Assembly (NCBI GenBank): GCA_964526675.1
Contig: CAZGLY010000006.1
Coordinates: 1-64,000 of the forward strand
Source: CAZADA01 sp964526675
Lineage (GTDB): Bacteria; Pseudomonadota; Alphaproteobacteria; Caulobacterales; Maricaulaceae
Direction: 5' to 3'
Length of the DNA stretch: 64,000 nt
The notes under the pieces are model-generated. The model saw nothing but the letters and a program-made list of their open reading frames with translations. It did no database searches and was not told where the DNA came from. Made by a program: the position numbers and the translations under genes. Of this stretch, positions 43,287 through 52,308 are shown one piece after another. The stretch's first letter is position 1. Each line of letters starts with the position of its first letter.

Positions 43287-45704
43287 ATGGGCGCGCTGCG
43301 TGTAATCGGGTCGCTTGTGATCGGGGTCGTCATCCTTGTCGCGGCCGCCGCCGCCGGGCTCACAGGATGGATGACGTGGCGCTTCCACGCCTCCAAGCCC
43401 CAGCTGGAGGGCGCGGTGTCGGTCGCGCAGGCCCCGGGCGCGGCCGCGATCGCCCGCGATGGTTTCGGGATCCCCCACATTTTCGGCGAGAACGCGCCGG
43501 CGGTGTTTTTCGCTTTGGGCTACGCGCACGCCCAAGACCGCATGTTTCAGATGGACGGTCTGCGCCGGAGCATTCAGGGCCGGCTGTCGGAGCTCGTTGG
43601 CGCGCGCACGGTGGAGGTGGACGCCCGCGCCCGCCTCCTGGGCTATCACCGTATTGCGCGCCAAGGGCTTGAGGCCGTCGCGCCGGAGACCCGCGCCGTG
43701 CTGGAGGCCTACACGGCCGGCGTCAACGCCCTGATCACCGATCCCAGCTACGCGCCGGCGCCGGAGCACGCGTTGCTCTTCGCGGAGGTCGAGCCCTGGA
43801 CGGCGGAGGACACCGCGGCGGTGTGGGTCTACATGGCCAACACGCTGACCTCCGGCCTCGCCCAAGATCGCGACGCCGTTGCGGTCGATGGCGTGCTGAC
43901 GCGCGAGCAGCAAGCGGAGTTTTTCCAGCCCTACCCGACAGATTTTGCGCCTACGACCATCGCCTCCGAAGACTGGCCGGCCGCGGCCAACGCCACGGCG
44001 TCCGACGCGCCGCCCCTCGGCGTCACGACCGAGGAGGCTCCCCAGCCGGGCTCGAACGCTTGGGCGGTGAGCGGGACCCGCACCGCCAGCGGACGCGCCA
44101 TGCTCGCCAACGACCCCCATCTCGGCCTGGCGGCGCCCGGAACGTGGTATTTGACGCGTCTGTCCTTGCCGACCGGAGACGTGGTGGGCGCGACTTTGCC
44201 TGGCGCGCCCTTCGTGATCATCGGGCGCAACGCCCACGCGGCGTGGGGCTTCACCAACACCGAAATCGACGGTGCGGATATTGTGGAGCGCGCGCCGACG
44301 GCCGCCTCGCCCCTCCCGGAGGAGGCGATTGCGGTGCGCTTCGGCGCGACGGTGCGGGTGACGCCCGAAGCCACCGCCGATGGCGCGGTGCTCAAGCCGC
44401 CCTTTTTCGCGGCGGCGCAAAGTCCTGAGCGCGTGCGCGTCCTGCGCACGGTGGTCGACGATCCCAACAACGCCCTCGCCGATGTCATCTACGCCCTCAA
44501 TCAGGGTGTCCGTTGGCGGGATCTGGAGGGCTTGCTTCCGCGCTGGGTCGCGCCGTCTCAGAACCTCACCTACGCCGAACGCGGCGCGAATGGCGAGGAC
44601 GACCTGATCGCGTTTCGCGTGCTTGGGCGGGTGCGCGTGGCCCCCGCGTCAGCGCCCTGGACCCTGCTCGCGCCTTACGACAATCCTGGCGTGGTGAACC
44701 CGCGCGACGGCCTGATCGTCAACGCCAACAATCAGGTGACGCCGGCGGACGCGCCCTTGACGCCGCCAGGGCGCTACGCCGCCCTTCGCGCCCTGCGCAT
44801 CGACGAGCGCCTGCGGGAGACGCGGCTGCACGATCTTGATCGCTTCACCGACATCCAAACCGACGTCACGTCCGCTGAGGCGCAGCGGTTGAAAGTGGCG
44901 CTCTCACGGGCGCGCCCGCGCACCGCCGCCGGCGGGCTTCTGATGGCGATGCTGGAGGATTGGGACGGGCGCATGGGCGCTGACCGGCATGAGCCGCTGA
45001 TCTTCTCCTATTGGATGCGCGCGGCGGCGCCGCGACTCTGGGGCGACGAGCTCGGTCCGACGTTCGATCGCTTCAATCGGGCTCGACGGGTGTTTGTGGA
45101 TCGGGTCTTGAACGGCGCGCTTTCCCATTGGTGCGATGACGTCACCACGGACTTGCGCGACGGCTGCGCGGACATCCTGGGCCAAGCGCTGGATGACGCG
45201 GCCGCGCGTTTGGCGGCGGACTTGGAGGTCGATCCGGCTGACCCCGAGCGTTTGTTGACGGTGCTGCTGGACGAGGAGAACCCGGTCACCTGGGGCGCGG
45301 CGCACCAGGCCGTTTTCCGCCATCCGTTGTTGGACCCGCTGCCGGTGCTCGGCCCGATGTTTCGAGTGTCCGTGCCCGTTGGCGGCGATGGCGGGACCAT
45401 CAACGTCGCGGCGTACCGGTTCCGCAATGGCGATTTCGAAGCGAGCCACGGCCCTGGTTTGCGCAGCGTGCACGATCTTGCGGATCTCGACGCCTCGCGG
45501 TTCATGATCGCCCCAGGGCAGTCGGCTCACCCGCTGTCGCCTCACTATCGCGATCTCGCGCCACTGTGGGCGGCGGGCGAATATGTCGAGATCCGCGCCG
45601 ACTGGCCGGGCGCGCCGCGGGGGCCGGACGAGCCGTTGGGCGAATGGGTGGCGGAGTACGCGCCACCCAGCACACGCCTTTTGACTCTCGCGCCCAGCGA
45701 GTAA
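43287..45704 (+). CDS. penicillin acylase family N-terminal-nucleophile hydrolase
   Basis: 805 residues from ATG 43287 (AGAGGAC upstream). An N-terminal hydrophobic segment (residues 5-30) sends it across the membrane. The alpha chain has GFGIPHIFGENAPAVFFALG, YAHAQDRMFQMDGLRR. The beta chain begins at Ser256 in PQPGSNAWAVSG, the nucleophile freed by self-cleavage after Gly255. Further family parts: NDPHLGLAAPGTWYLTRL, GVTLPGAPFVIIGRN-like GAPFVIIGRNAHAAWGFTNT and HDLDRFTDIQTDVTS. Members cleave amides such as penicillins or acyl-homoserine lactones; the substrate cannot be told from sequence. Confidence 0.93.
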   Translation: MGALRVIGSLVIGVVILVAAAAAGLTGWMTWRFHASKPQLEGAVSVAQAPGAAAIARDGFGIPHIFGENAPAVFFALGYAHAQDRMFQMDGLRRSIQGRLSELVGARTVEVDARARLLGYHRIARQGLEAVAPETRAVLEAYTAGVNALITDPSYAPAPEHALLFAEVEPWTAEDTAAVWVYMANTLTSGLAQDRDAVAVDGVLTREQQAEFFQPYPTDFAPTTIASEDWPAAANATASDAPPLGVTTEEAPQPGSNAWAVSGTRTASGRAMLANDPHLGLAAPGTWYLTRLSLPTGDVVGATLPGAPFVIIGRNAHAAWGFTNTEIDGADIVERAPTAASPLPEEAIAVRFGATVRVTPEATADGAVLKPPFFAAAQSPERVRVLRTVVDDPNNALADVIYALNQGVRWRDLEGLLPRWVAPSQNLTYAERGANGEDDLIAFRVLGRVRVAPASAPWTLLAPYDNPGVVNPRDGLIVNANNQVTPADAPLTPPGRYAALRALRIDERLRETRLHDLDRFTDIQTDVTSAEAQRLKVALSRARPRTAAGGLLMAMLEDWDGRMGADRHEPLIFSYWMRAAAPRLWGDELGPTFDRFNRARRVFVDRVLNGALSHWCDDVTTDLRDGCADILGQALDDAAARLAADLEVDPADPERLLTVLLDEENPVTWGAAHQAVFRHPLLDPLPVLGPMFRVSVPVGGDGGTINVAAYRFRNGDFEASHGPGLRSVHDLADLDASRFMIAPGQSAHPLSPHYRDLAPLWAAGEYVEIRADWPGAPRGPDEPLGEWVAEYAPPSTRLLTLAPSE

Positions 45705-45744
45705 AGCCGGGGACGCAAGGCCCCTTTCCAGCCGTCACGAAACG

Positions 45745-46302
45745 CTACGGGATCGTAAAGAACCCGCCGCGGCGATAGCCCAAGAGCGCGGCCGCCTCCG
45801 CACGCTCGAACGCGACCACCCGCCCGACCAGGATCAGGTGATCGCCGCCTGGGTGGCGCGCCACCGTCTCACAGGCGAAGCGCGCCGCCGACGCCCCGAT
45901 CCAAAGCGCGCCGGCGGGGCCTTGGGTGAACGTGGCGTCGTCGTGTCGAATATCGGGGTCCGTCGTGAAGCGGCGCGCCACGTCTTCTTGTTCGGCGTTG
46001 AGCACGCTCACGGCAAACCCCGCTGCGTCGCGAAAGGCCTCATACCGTTGGGAGTCCTTGCCGATGCACCACAACACCAGCGGCGGATCCAACGACACCG
46101 AGGTGAACGAGTTCACCGTGATGCCCACGCCCGCCACGCCAGGCGTCGCCGCGGACGGCGCGCTCACCACCGTCACGCCGGTCGCAAACAGCCCCATGGC
46201 GTCGCGAAACGCACGCGTGGAGGACGGCGCAGCCCCGCCGGCGGCGGACGGCGTCGCCTGCGCCAACGCAGCCTCGCCTGCGTCTTCAGGCTGATCGGTC
46301 AC
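45745..46302 (-). CDS. flavin reductase family protein
   Basis: 185 residues. FMN-binding split-barrel reductase: FRDAMGLFATGVTVVSA, GVGITVNSFTSVSLDPPLVL, WCIGKDSQRYEAFRDAAGFA, VSVLNAEQEDVARRF and the FACETVARHPGGDHLILVGR block. Such proteins supply reduced flavin to two-component monooxygenases. No partner oxygenase is adjacent. The first 28 residues are low-complexity. It is convergent with the penicillin acylase gene and divergent from motB. Confidence 0.9.
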   Translation of the reverse strand: MTDQPEDAGEAALAQATPSAAGGAAPSSTRAFRDAMGLFATGVTVVSAPSAATPGVAGVGITVNSFTSVSLDPPLVLWCIGKDSQRYEAFRDAAGFAVSVLNAEQEDVARRFTTDPDIRHDDATFTQGPAGALWIGASAARFACETVARHPGGDHLILVGRVVAFERAEAAALLGYRRGGFFTIP

Positions 46303-46444
46303 CCTCGCCTCTCCCTACCCGTGCATGGTGACGCCGCGCCGCCATAGCCGCGCGGACGCCATGGCGTCAGTTTAACAACGGCGCGTGAAAGTTGTTCGCC
46401 GGTCCCCTCAGAGGACTCGATTCGCCACGGCTCGCGTCAGGTTC

Positions 46445-47356
46445 ATGGCTCAAGAACAGCCTATCGTCATCAAAAAGGTCAAGAAGGGCGGCGGCCACGG
46501 CCACCATGGCGGCGCGTGGAAAGTCGCCTACGCCGACTTCGTCACCGCGATGATGGCGTTCTTCCTGCTGATGTGGCTGATCAACACGACATCCCCCGAA
46601 CAACGCCGCGGGATCGCTGACTATTTCGCGCCGGCCAGCGTCAGCCCCACCACGTCAGGCTCCGGCGGCCTTTTGGCCGGCACGGAGTTCGGCCGCGAAG
46701 GCGTGCGGGGCCGTGGCAGCCATTCGGTGGTGGAGCGTCCCTCACCGCAGCAACAGGATGATGTCGACAGCAACGCGGCTGAAGGCGGCGCCTCTGACCG
46801 GTCCGGCGCCGGACCGGACGACGATGAGAACGCCGTGGCGGCGGCGCTCGCACGCCGGGATGAAGCGGTTCTGCGCAGCGCCGAGCTGTCGCTGCGCCAA
46901 GCGCTCCAAGAACTCCCGGAGATCGCGGAGTTGTCGAAGAGCGTGATTTTGGATCAAACGCCTGACGGGTTGCGCATTCAGTTGATTGATCAAGAAGGCC
47001 GCCCGATGTTCGCGGCCGGATCCGCCGAGCCGACGGAGCGCGCGCGGCTGCTGCTCGACGCGGTCGTGCGGGTGGTGGAGCCGTTGTCCAACCGCATCAC
47101 GATTGCCGGCCACACGGACTCCGCGCCGAGCTTCGATCCCAGTCAGTCGAATTGGCAACTCTCGTCCGATCGGGCCAACGCGGCGCGGCGGCTGCTCCAA
47201 GCAGGCGGCCTCGACGCCCAAAGGCTCTACCAGATTGTCGGCAAAGCGGATTCCGACCCTCTCTTCCCAGACGACCCCTACCAGCCCGGCAATCGACGCG
47301 TGTCCATCACGCTGATGCGCGAGGCGCCGGTGGTGCCGCCAGATCTGGAGTTTTAG
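46445..47356 (+). CDS. motB: flagellar stator protein MotB
   Basis: 303 residues from ATG 46445; the 20-codon extension is not MotB-like. One membrane helix with the proton-binding Asp31 in YADFVTAMMAFFLLMWL. Residues 80-150 are a flexible linker, and residues 165-300 an OmpA-like peptidoglycan-binding domain (ITIAGHTDSAPSFDPSQSNW; LSSDRANAARRLLQAGGL; NRRVSITLM). Basic N-terminus (KKVKKGGGHGHHGG). motA is not next to it, so the stator partner is encoded elsewhere. The upstream region has an AACAAC/GTTGTT dyad (46374-46396) beside a TTTAAC box. Confidence 0.94.
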   Translation: MAQEQPIVIKKVKKGGGHGHHGGAWKVAYADFVTAMMAFFLLMWLINTTSPEQRRGIADYFAPASVSPTTSGSGGLLAGTEFGREGVRGRGSHSVVERPSPQQQDDVDSNAAEGGASDRSGAGPDDDENAVAAALARRDEAVLRSAELSLRQALQELPEIAELSKSVILDQTPDGLRIQLIDQEGRPMFAAGSAEPTERARLLLDAVVRVVEPLSNRITIAGHTDSAPSFDPSQSNWQLSSDRANAARRLLQAGGLDAQRLYQIVGKADSDPLFPDDPYQPGNRRVSITLMREAPVVPPDLEF

Positions 47357-47462
47357 GCGGCTCTGGAATTCGCCCCTAGGCGGTGCGCCCGCAAGCCCCC
47401 ACACTGAGGGGCGCGTTTGTCGCGTCTCGGGGGCCTTTCCAGCGACGAGACAAGCCAAGGTC

Positions 47463-49367
47463 GTGCAGGCGGAGACAGGCGGTCGCGCGTCGGCGGCCGT
47501 GTCCGATGAGGTCGGATTTCGAGGCATGTTCACCACCCCGGTCGCCGCCGCGCCAGCCGCGCCTGAATGGCAAGTGTGGGTCATCTTGGCCACCGCTGTG
47601 CTCGTGGTGGCGCTCTATTGTCTTGAGCGGTGGTCGATGGAGATCATCAGCTCCGGCTTGGTCGCGGGGCTGCTGATCCTGTTTCACGTCGCGCCGCATC
47701 CCGCCTATGGCGCGCACGAAATCCTGTCCGGCTTCGCCAGCCCGGCGCTGATTGCGGTGATGGCCTTGCTGGTCGTCGCCCAGGGCGTGTTTCAAACGGG
47801 CGCGTTGGATCGGCCGACGCGGCGGCTGGCGGCCATGGCGCGCGCGCGCCCGGCCGCGACGCTGGTGTGGGTCTTGGGCGTGGTGTTCGTGATCAGCGCG
47901 TTCATGAACAACACGCCCGTGGTGCTGATGTTTCTGCCGGTGATGGCCATGATTGCGGACCGCTTGGGGGCGGCGCCGTCGCGGGTGCTGATCCCGCTGT
48001 CGTTCGTGAGCATTCTGGCTGGCATGACGACGCTGATCGGGTCCTCCACCAACCTCTTGGTGGCGGAGGCGGCGGCCCAACACCCCGAAGCGGCGTTGAG
48101 CTTCTTTTCGCCCGCGCCCATGGGGCTGGTCCTGGCCGCGACCGGGCTGGTTTATCTGAGCGTCGCCGGCCCGCTGCTCTTGCCGGAACGGGCGCCGACG
48201 GAGAACGGCGGCGCGAAAGCCGAAACGCGCCAGTTTATCGCGCAAATCGAAGTCGCGTTCGGCGACCGCTTGGCCGGCGCAACGGCGAGCGACGGCCGCT
48301 TTGAAGACCTCAAAGACGTGACCGTGCGTCTCATCATGCGCGACGATCGCCCGCTGCGTCCCCCCTTTGCGGGCGTGACGCTGCAAGCTGGCGACATCGT
48401 CATCGTCAGCGCGACCAAGAGCGAGCTGGCGGACTTGCTGACGGCAGCGCGGGGCATTCGGCCGACCATGTTCACCGGCGCGCGGCCCCTGCCGAATGAA
48501 GCGCCGCAGGAACTGGTGATCGTGGAAGCGGCCGTGGCGCCCGGCTCACGCCTGGTGGGGCGCACGCTCGCCCACACCTCATACTCGGTCCCGCCGGGCA
48601 CCGTGGTGTTGGCGGTGCGCCGCAGCAGCCGCATGGCCCGCGACGGCGTGGCCGACATTCGTTTGGAGCCCGGGGACGTGTTGCTGATCCTCGGCGACCC
48701 TCAGGATTTGAGGTCTTTGCGCGATCAGCGCGACGTGCTGCCTCTGGAATGGTCAAGCCACGAGCTGCCCAAGACCGAGAAGGCCGGCGTGGCGCGGATC
48801 ATCTTCCTCGGCGTGATCGGTTCGGCGGCGACTCAGTTGCTGCCGATCACGCACGCTGCGATCGCCGGCGCCGCGCTTATGGTCGCCACGGGATGTCTGC
48901 GACCGCGGCAAGCCGCGCGGGCGGTGGATTTTCGGATCTTCCTCCTCGCCGGCTCGTCGTTCGCCTTGGCCGGGGCGCTGGAGGTGACCGGCGGCGCGGA
49001 CATGATCGCGGCCGGCGCGGTGTGGTTGGCGGCGCCGTTTGGCGCGTGGGGGCTGCTGTCGCTTCTCTTTTTGACGGTTGCGATCATCACCAACGCGCTC
49101 TCCAACAGCGCGACCGCGATCCTGTTCGCGCCCGTGGCGCTGAGCGCGGCGGATCTCACGGACGCGGATCCCATGGCGTTTCTGCTGGCGGTGCTCTTTG
49201 CCGCCAACTGCTCCTTCGCGACGCCGATCGCCTACCAAACCAATCTGCTCGTGCTGGGACCGGGCCGGTACCGGTTCGCCGACTTCATGACGATCGGCGC
49301 GCCGCTGGTGCTGTTGTTGTGGGCGGTGTTCACGATCGCTTTACCGTTCTTCTTCGACCTCGGCTAG
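47463..49367 (+). CDS. SLC13-family anion permease with two TrkA-C (RCK_C) domains
   Basis: 634 residues from GTG 47463; ATG 47526 is an alternative start. Five or so membrane segments up to residue 240 (WVILATAVLVVALYCLERWS; LVWVLGVVFVISAFMNNTPV), then two cytoplasmic TrkA-C domains (about 260-330 and 345-425: LQAGDIVIVSATKSELADLL; LEPGDVLLILGDPQDL), then more membrane segments with the family turn LSNSATAILFAPVALSAADL. This arrangement is that of SLC13/citrate-sulfate-type transporters with an internal RCK_C pair. Substrate could be sulfate or a di/tricarboxylate; not decided by sequence. Stands alone between motB and bpt. Confidence 0.88.
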   Translation: MQAETGGRASAAVSDEVGFRGMFTTPVAAAPAAPEWQVWVILATAVLVVALYCLERWSMEIISSGLVAGLLILFHVAPHPAYGAHEILSGFASPALIAVMALLVVAQGVFQTGALDRPTRRLAAMARARPAATLVWVLGVVFVISAFMNNTPVVLMFLPVMAMIADRLGAAPSRVLIPLSFVSILAGMTTLIGSSTNLLVAEAAAQHPEAALSFFSPAPMGLVLAATGLVYLSVAGPLLLPERAPTENGGAKAETRQFIAQIEVAFGDRLAGATASDGRFEDLKDVTVRLIMRDDRPLRPPFAGVTLQAGDIVIVSATKSELADLLTAARGIRPTMFTGARPLPNEAPQELVIVEAAVAPGSRLVGRTLAHTSYSVPPGTVVLAVRRSSRMARDGVADIRLEPGDVLLILGDPQDLRSLRDQRDVLPLEWSSHELPKTEKAGVARIIFLGVIGSAATQLLPITHAAIAGAALMVATGCLRPRQAARAVDFRIFLLAGSSFALAGALEVTGGADMIAAGAVWLAAPFGAWGLLSLLFLTVAIITNALSNSATAILFAPVALSAADLTDADPMAFLLAVLFAANCSFATPIAYQTNLLVLGPGRYRFADFMTIGAPLVLLLWAVFTIALPFFFDLG

Positions 49368-49451
49368 AGCGGACCGGGCGGACGCCACGGTCGGCGACCT
49401 TGCGTCGCAGGGGCGACGCAGCGATGATGTTGGAAAGCTGCGAGGGCGAGA

Positions 49452-50183
49452 TTGTCTAAGCCGTTTCAAACGCGCGATCTCCAATTCTATATGACCGCGC
49501 CGGGCCCTTGCCCGTATCTGCCCGACCGCTTCGAGCGCAAGGTCTTCACGGATCTTGGCGGCCCGGACGCGCCGGAGATCGCGGACGCGCTGGTGCAAGC
49601 CGGGTTCCGCCGCAGTCAGAATGTCGCCTACCGCCCCGCCTGCGAGACCTGCAATCTGTGCGTGTCGAGCCGCGTGCGCGCGTGGGAGTTTGAGCCGGGG
49701 CGGGCGCACCGCCGCGTCCTCCGGCGCAACGCGGACCTGGTCGCGGTCACAGGTCCCGCGCCGGCGACGATGGAGCAGTACGCGCTCTTCTTGCGTTACC
49801 TCCAAAGCCGTCACAATGACGGCGGCATGACCACGATGACCTTTGGCGACTATGCCGTGATGCTGGGCGACAGCCCGGTGCCCACGTTTTTGACCGAGTA
49901 TCGACTGGGCGAAGGCGGTCCGTTGCTGGCGGCCGCGATCACCGACCGCCTCCGCGACGGGGTCTCGATGGTCTATTCCTTCTTCGATCCCGACGCGCAT
50001 CAACGCAGCCTCGGGGCCTTTATGATTTTGGATCACATCCGCCGGACCGCCGCGGCCGGTTGGCCGTATGTCTATCTGGGCTACTGGATCAAAGGCAGCG
50101 CCAAGATGGACTACAAGACCCGGTATCGGCCAATTGAGGTCTTGCGCCCAAGCGGCTGGCGCCTGCTTGAAGACGACGACTAA
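49452..50183 (+). CDS. bpt: aspartate/glutamate leucyltransferase (N-end rule, Bpt)
   Basis: 243 residues starting at TTG. Adds Leu from leucyl-tRNA to proteins with N-terminal Asp or Glu, marking them for ClpAP. Family motifs: GPCPYLPDRFERKVFTDLGG, FRRSQNVAYRPACETCNLCV (the Cys cluster), RRVLRRNADL, FLTEYRLGEGGPLLAAAITD, YSFFDPDAHQRSLGAFMILD and YVYLGYWIKGSAKMDYKTRY. Length is usual for the bacterial enzyme. Precedes the TRAP transporter genes by 103 bases on the same strand. Confidence 0.95.
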   Translation: MSKPFQTRDLQFYMTAPGPCPYLPDRFERKVFTDLGGPDAPEIADALVQAGFRRSQNVAYRPACETCNLCVSSRVRAWEFEPGRAHRRVLRRNADLVAVTGPAPATMEQYALFLRYLQSRHNDGGMTTMTFGDYAVMLGDSPVPTFLTEYRLGEGGPLLAAAITDRLRDGVSMVYSFFDPDAHQRSLGAFMILDHIRRTAAAGWPYVYLGYWIKGSAKMDYKTRYRPIEVLRPSGWRLLEDDD

Positions 50184-50286
50184 CGCGCCGTCGCGTGAGG
50201 GGACGAGGGAGCTCAAGGGTCGTGAGCGCAGACCGTCAGGGCTCGCATGAGCGATGCGGCGCGCCAGAGGGGGAGGAGTTCAAGCC

Positions 50287-51372
50287 ATGGACCGTCGTCG
50301 ATTTCTCACCGCCGGGGCGGCCGGCGCTGGCGCAAGCGCGCTCGCTGCGCCGGCGATCGCGCAAAACAAACGGGAGCTGCGGGTCGTCACCACGTGGCCG
50401 AAGAACTTCCCAGGACTGGGAACCGCGCCGGAGCGCGTCGCCACGATTGTGGAGGAGCTGACCGACGGCCGTTTGCGGATGAAAATCTACGCCGCTGGTG
50501 AGTTGGTGCCGGCGTTTGAAGCCTTCGATCAGGTGTCCGGAGGCGGCGCCGACGCCTATCACGGCGCGGAGTATTACTGGCAGGGCAAATCGAAGGCCTT
50601 CAGCTTCTTTGCGGCCGTGCCGTTCGGGCTGACCGCGACGGAGTTTACCGCCTGGCTGTCTTTCGGCGGCGGGCAAGAGTTGTGGGACGAGCTGTCGGCG
50701 GACTTCACCATCAAGCCGCTGCCGTGCGGCAACAGCGGCCACCAAATGGGCGGCTGGTTCAAGCGCGAAATCGCCACGCTCGACGACTTTGTGGGCCTGA
50801 AGATGCGGATCCCCGGCTTGGGCGGGGCGGTCGTGAAGGCGTTGGGCGGCGCGCCCGTGGCGCTTCCGGGCTCTGAGATTTATCCCGCGCTGCAATCGGG
50901 CGCGATCGACGCGACCGAATGGGTCGGGCCGTGGAACGATCTGGCCTTCGGCCTCTATCGCGAAGCCAAGTTCTATTACGGCCCCGGTTTCCACGAGCCC
51001 GGCACCCAGCTGAGCCTGGGGATAAATCGCGAAGTGTGGGAGGAGCTTCCGGCCGATCAAAAGGCGGCGGTGATCCACGCCTGCCGCAGCGTCAACGATC
51101 TCACCATCGGCGAGTTCGCCCAACGCAACGCCGAAGCGCTCACGACCCTTGTCGACGACCATGGCGTGTCTCTGCGTCGGTTCTCCGATGAGATTTGGAC
51201 GGCGGCCGCGGGGGTTTCCGAGGACGTTGTCGCCGACGCCGCGGGCGAAGACGGCAGCCTCTCGCGGCGGATCTACGACAGCTACATCACCGCGCGGCGG
51301 GCGCTCTCAGGCTGGGGCGCCCAGTCGGAGGCGGCGTACATGCGCGCCCGCGAGGACGCGCTGAACACCTAG
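50287..51372 (+). CDS. TRAP transporter substrate-binding protein, 2-oxoacid (TakP-like) type
   Basis: 361 residues from ATG 50287 with GGAGGAG upstream. Tat-type signal RRRFLTAGAAGAGASALAAP, cleaved near AIA-QN, so it is exported folded. Periplasmic binding protein of the DctP family: VVTTWPKNFPGLGTAPERV, GGGADAYHGAEYYWQGKS, FAAVPFGLTATEFTAWLSFG, GGQELWDEL, CGNSGHQMGGWFKREI and MRIPGLGGAVVKALGG. These match the TakP branch, which binds 2-oxo acids such as pyruvate or 2-oxobutyrate (Rhodobacter sphaeroides TakP). The membrane subunits follow directly. Confidence 0.88.
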   Translation: MDRRRFLTAGAAGAGASALAAPAIAQNKRELRVVTTWPKNFPGLGTAPERVATIVEELTDGRLRMKIYAAGELVPAFEAFDQVSGGGADAYHGAEYYWQGKSKAFSFFAAVPFGLTATEFTAWLSFGGGQELWDELSADFTIKPLPCGNSGHQMGGWFKREIATLDDFVGLKMRIPGLGGAVVKALGGAPVALPGSEIYPALQSGAIDATEWVGPWNDLAFGLYREAKFYYGPGFHEPGTQLSLGINREVWEELPADQKAAVIHACRSVNDLTIGEFAQRNAEALTTLVDDHGVSLRRFSDEIWTAAAGVSEDVVADAAGEDGSLSRRIYDSYITARRALSGWGAQSEAAYMRAREDALNT

Positions 51373-51423
51373 CCGGGACACGCGAACCGCGCGCCGCTGC
51401 GCCGCTTAGGGGAGGGCTCAGGG

Positions 51424-52308
51424 GTGGAGCAGGCCGAACACGAGGCGCGCACGTCCGAGCGCCCGCCCCTTTTTTGGGGTTTCGCCGCGGGCGTGGGGCT
51501 CGCCGTCGTCGCGACGGCCGCGTCCGCTGCGCCGGCGTTGCGGCCGGGGGTGTTGTGGATTCTCACCGCGCCAGCGCGCGCCGCCGGCCTCGTGCTCCCG
51601 GGCGCCACCCTTTACGAGAAGGCGCAAAGCGCGGCGGCGGCGCTGGGCTGGCTCGGCTGGGCGCTGACGCCCCTGGCGCTCGCCCCGCTCGTGTTTCTCG
51701 TCGCGGCCGCCGTCACGGGACTGGTCGCCCCGCGGGCTCAGGCGTGGGTCATGCGTGCGGCCACGCCTCTGCGGCGCGCGGCCGACGCCGCGGACGCGAC
51801 GTGCGACGCCGCCGGCGCGTTGGCGCGATGGGCGACGCTGGCCTTGGTGGCTGTGGTGTTGGTCGTGGTGGTCCAGCGCTACGTGTTCGGGCTCGCGTTC
51901 ACCAAACTCCAGGAGAGCATTCTTTACCTCCACGCCGGTGTGATCCTGCTCGGCGGGGCGTGGGCCCTTGGCGACGACGGCCATGTGCGCGTCGACGTGC
52001 TCTACGGCCGTATGAGCGCTCGGGCGAAAGCCGCGGTCGATCTTGCGGGCGCGTATCTGCTGCTTGGGCCGATGGCGATCACGGTGCTCTTGGTGTCGCG
52101 CGCCTATCTCGACCGTTCGTGGCGCGTGGGCGAGGGGTCGCCGGAAAGCGATGGCCTGGCGCTCGTGTTCCTCCTGAAAACGCTGATCCCGATCTTCGCC
52201 GTTTTGCTTCTGATCCAGGCGGCGGCGCTCGCGGCGCGCGCGGCGTTGCGTTTGGCCGGATGTGAGCCCGGTCGCGGCGCGGGCGGGGACCGCTTGGAGG
52301 GCGTGTGA
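51424..52308 (+). CDS. TRAP transporter small permease (DctQ type) with N-terminal extension
   Basis: 294 residues from GTG 51424 (GGGGAGGG upstream). The DctQ core is residues 130-280: ALVAVVLVVVVQRYVFGLAF, KLQESILYLHAGVILLGGAW, DDGHVRVDVLYGRMSARAKA and VFLLKTLIPIFAVLLLIQAA. The first 110 residues add two or three membrane segments (FWGFAAGVGLAVVATAASA; ALTPLALAPLVFLVAAAVTG) not present in the usual 160-200-residue DctQ. Its stop overlaps the start of the large permease (TGATG). Confidence 0.85.
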   Translation: MEQAEHEARTSERPPLFWGFAAGVGLAVVATAASAAPALRPGVLWILTAPARAAGLVLPGATLYEKAQSAAAALGWLGWALTPLALAPLVFLVAAAVTGLVAPRAQAWVMRAATPLRRAADAADATCDAAGALARWATLALVAVVLVVVVQRYVFGLAFTKLQESILYLHAGVILLGGAWALGDDGHVRVDVLYGRMSARAKAAVDLAGAYLLLGPMAITVLLVSRAYLDRSWRVGEGSPESDGLALVFLLKTLIPIFAVLLLIQAAALAARAALRLAGCEPGRGAGGDRLEGV

